DNA of 5,471 bases, taken from Candidatus Sulfopaludibacter sp. SbA3. GTDB lineage: Bacteria; Acidobacteriota; Vicinamibacteria; Vicinamibacterales; UBA2999. A model generated the notes under the pieces. That model was not told the origin of the DNA, made no database searches, and was given only the letters and a program-made list of their open reading frames with translations. Positions 5,291-5,471 of the stretch are shown in pieces (positions within the stretch are counted from its first letter, which is position 1; each line of letters starts with the position of its first letter). Both the position numbers and the translations under genes were made by a program. The DNA is taken from positions 1-5,471 of the forward strand of contig CAMBHC010000206.1 of NCBI GenBank assembly GCA_945866285.1. Direction: 5' to 3'.

Positions 5291-5471
5291 TCGACGTCCG
5301 ACTTACTGTTCTCGCGCGCATTCCGTTCGGCCTCGAGGCGCTGAATGCACCGGGCCTCATCCATGATGCGTTCATACAACCGGGCCACGGCGTCGCCGTC
5401 GAGGGGCCCGCCGAGTTCGGCGCTGACCTTCCGCACGTGCGCGATCACTGCTGCTTCGCGTGCTGGCTCGT
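5278..5471 (-). CDS. aroQ: Chorismate mutase, AroQ type, C-terminal part (partial)
   Basis: The 63 visible C-terminal residues, starting at EPAREAAVIAHV, fit the last helices of an all-alpha AroQ chorismate mutase, which rearranges chorismate to prephenate. The family pattern is clear: a start like RE..V..HVRKVSAELGGPLD (4-24 of the visible part), then VARLYERIMDEARCIQ (28-43). These correspond to helix 2 and to helix 3 with the conserved L-Y/F-x-x-I-M-x-x-S/A-x-x-x-Q; the glutamine in RCIQ matches the usual active-site Gln/Glu. A charged tail of about 20 residues follows (RLEAERNARENSKSDVEVGL). The start, helix 1 and its catalytic arginine are off the right edge. A fusion at the missing N-terminus, for example to prephenate dehydratase or another domain, therefore cannot be excluded. 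It ends 27 bases before DAHP synthase, and in type I-beta systems such a neighbour can form a complex with, and be regulated through, that enzyme. Confidence 0.87.
   Translation of the reverse strand, partial: EPAREAAVIAHVRKVSAELGGPLDGDAVARLYERIMDEARCIQRLEAERNARENSKSDVEVGL

Overview
This is a 5.5 kb stretch of GC-rich bacterial chromosome. It looks like core metabolism with two less familiar envelope or secreted proteins, not a mobile or defence region. I see no tRNA, rRNA, CRISPR array, transposase, integrase or phage gene. Gene density is high: no gap between genes exceeds about 50 bases. The GC-rich codon use, the compact layout and a secreted bactofilin-like membrane protein would suit an environmental Acidobacteriota-type bacterium (perhaps Vicinamibacteria). 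That placement is an inference of low certainty, because no marker gene is present.

Layout, left to right. (1) Positions 1-483, minus strand: the first 161 residues of a leucyl aminopeptidase (peptidase family M17), whose catalytic half lies off the left edge. (2) Positions 484-528: a 45-base divergent gap with a small GC hairpin. (3) Positions 529-975, plus strand: a small secreted protein with a PKD/Ig-like beta domain. It is the only plus-strand gene, and its end overlaps the end of the next gene by 7 bases. (4) Positions 969-5471, minus strand: an unbroken head-to-tail series of six genes. In transcription order (right to left) these are chorismate mutase (3' part only), DAHP synthase, prephenate dehydrogenase, CoA-transferase subunit A, CoA-transferase subunit B, and a membrane protein with an N-terminal bactofilin-like solenoid. 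Gaps in this series are 27, 50, 7, -8 and 48 bases, so co-transcription is likely at least in part.

Function. DAHP synthase makes the first committed intermediate of the shikimate pathway. Chorismate mutase converts chorismate to prephenate, and prephenate dehydrogenase takes prephenate towards tyrosine. The first three genes of the series are therefore a tyrosine/aromatic amino acid module. The two CoA-transferase subunits form one enzyme that moves CoA between succinyl-CoA and acetoacetate-type acids (ketone body, branched-chain or aromatic catabolism). Tyrosine breakdown yields acetoacetate, so a link is conceivable, but the adjacency may be incidental.

The main points for a second look are small: a degenerate GGTGCC tandem repeat forming the leader of the prephenate dehydrogenase gene; a hairpin over the chorismate mutase stop codon just before the DAHP synthase ribosome binding site; a perfect TATAAT placed so that the CoA-transferase A mRNA could be leaderless; and the two poorly characterised envelope/secreted proteins. 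I found no convincing new system.
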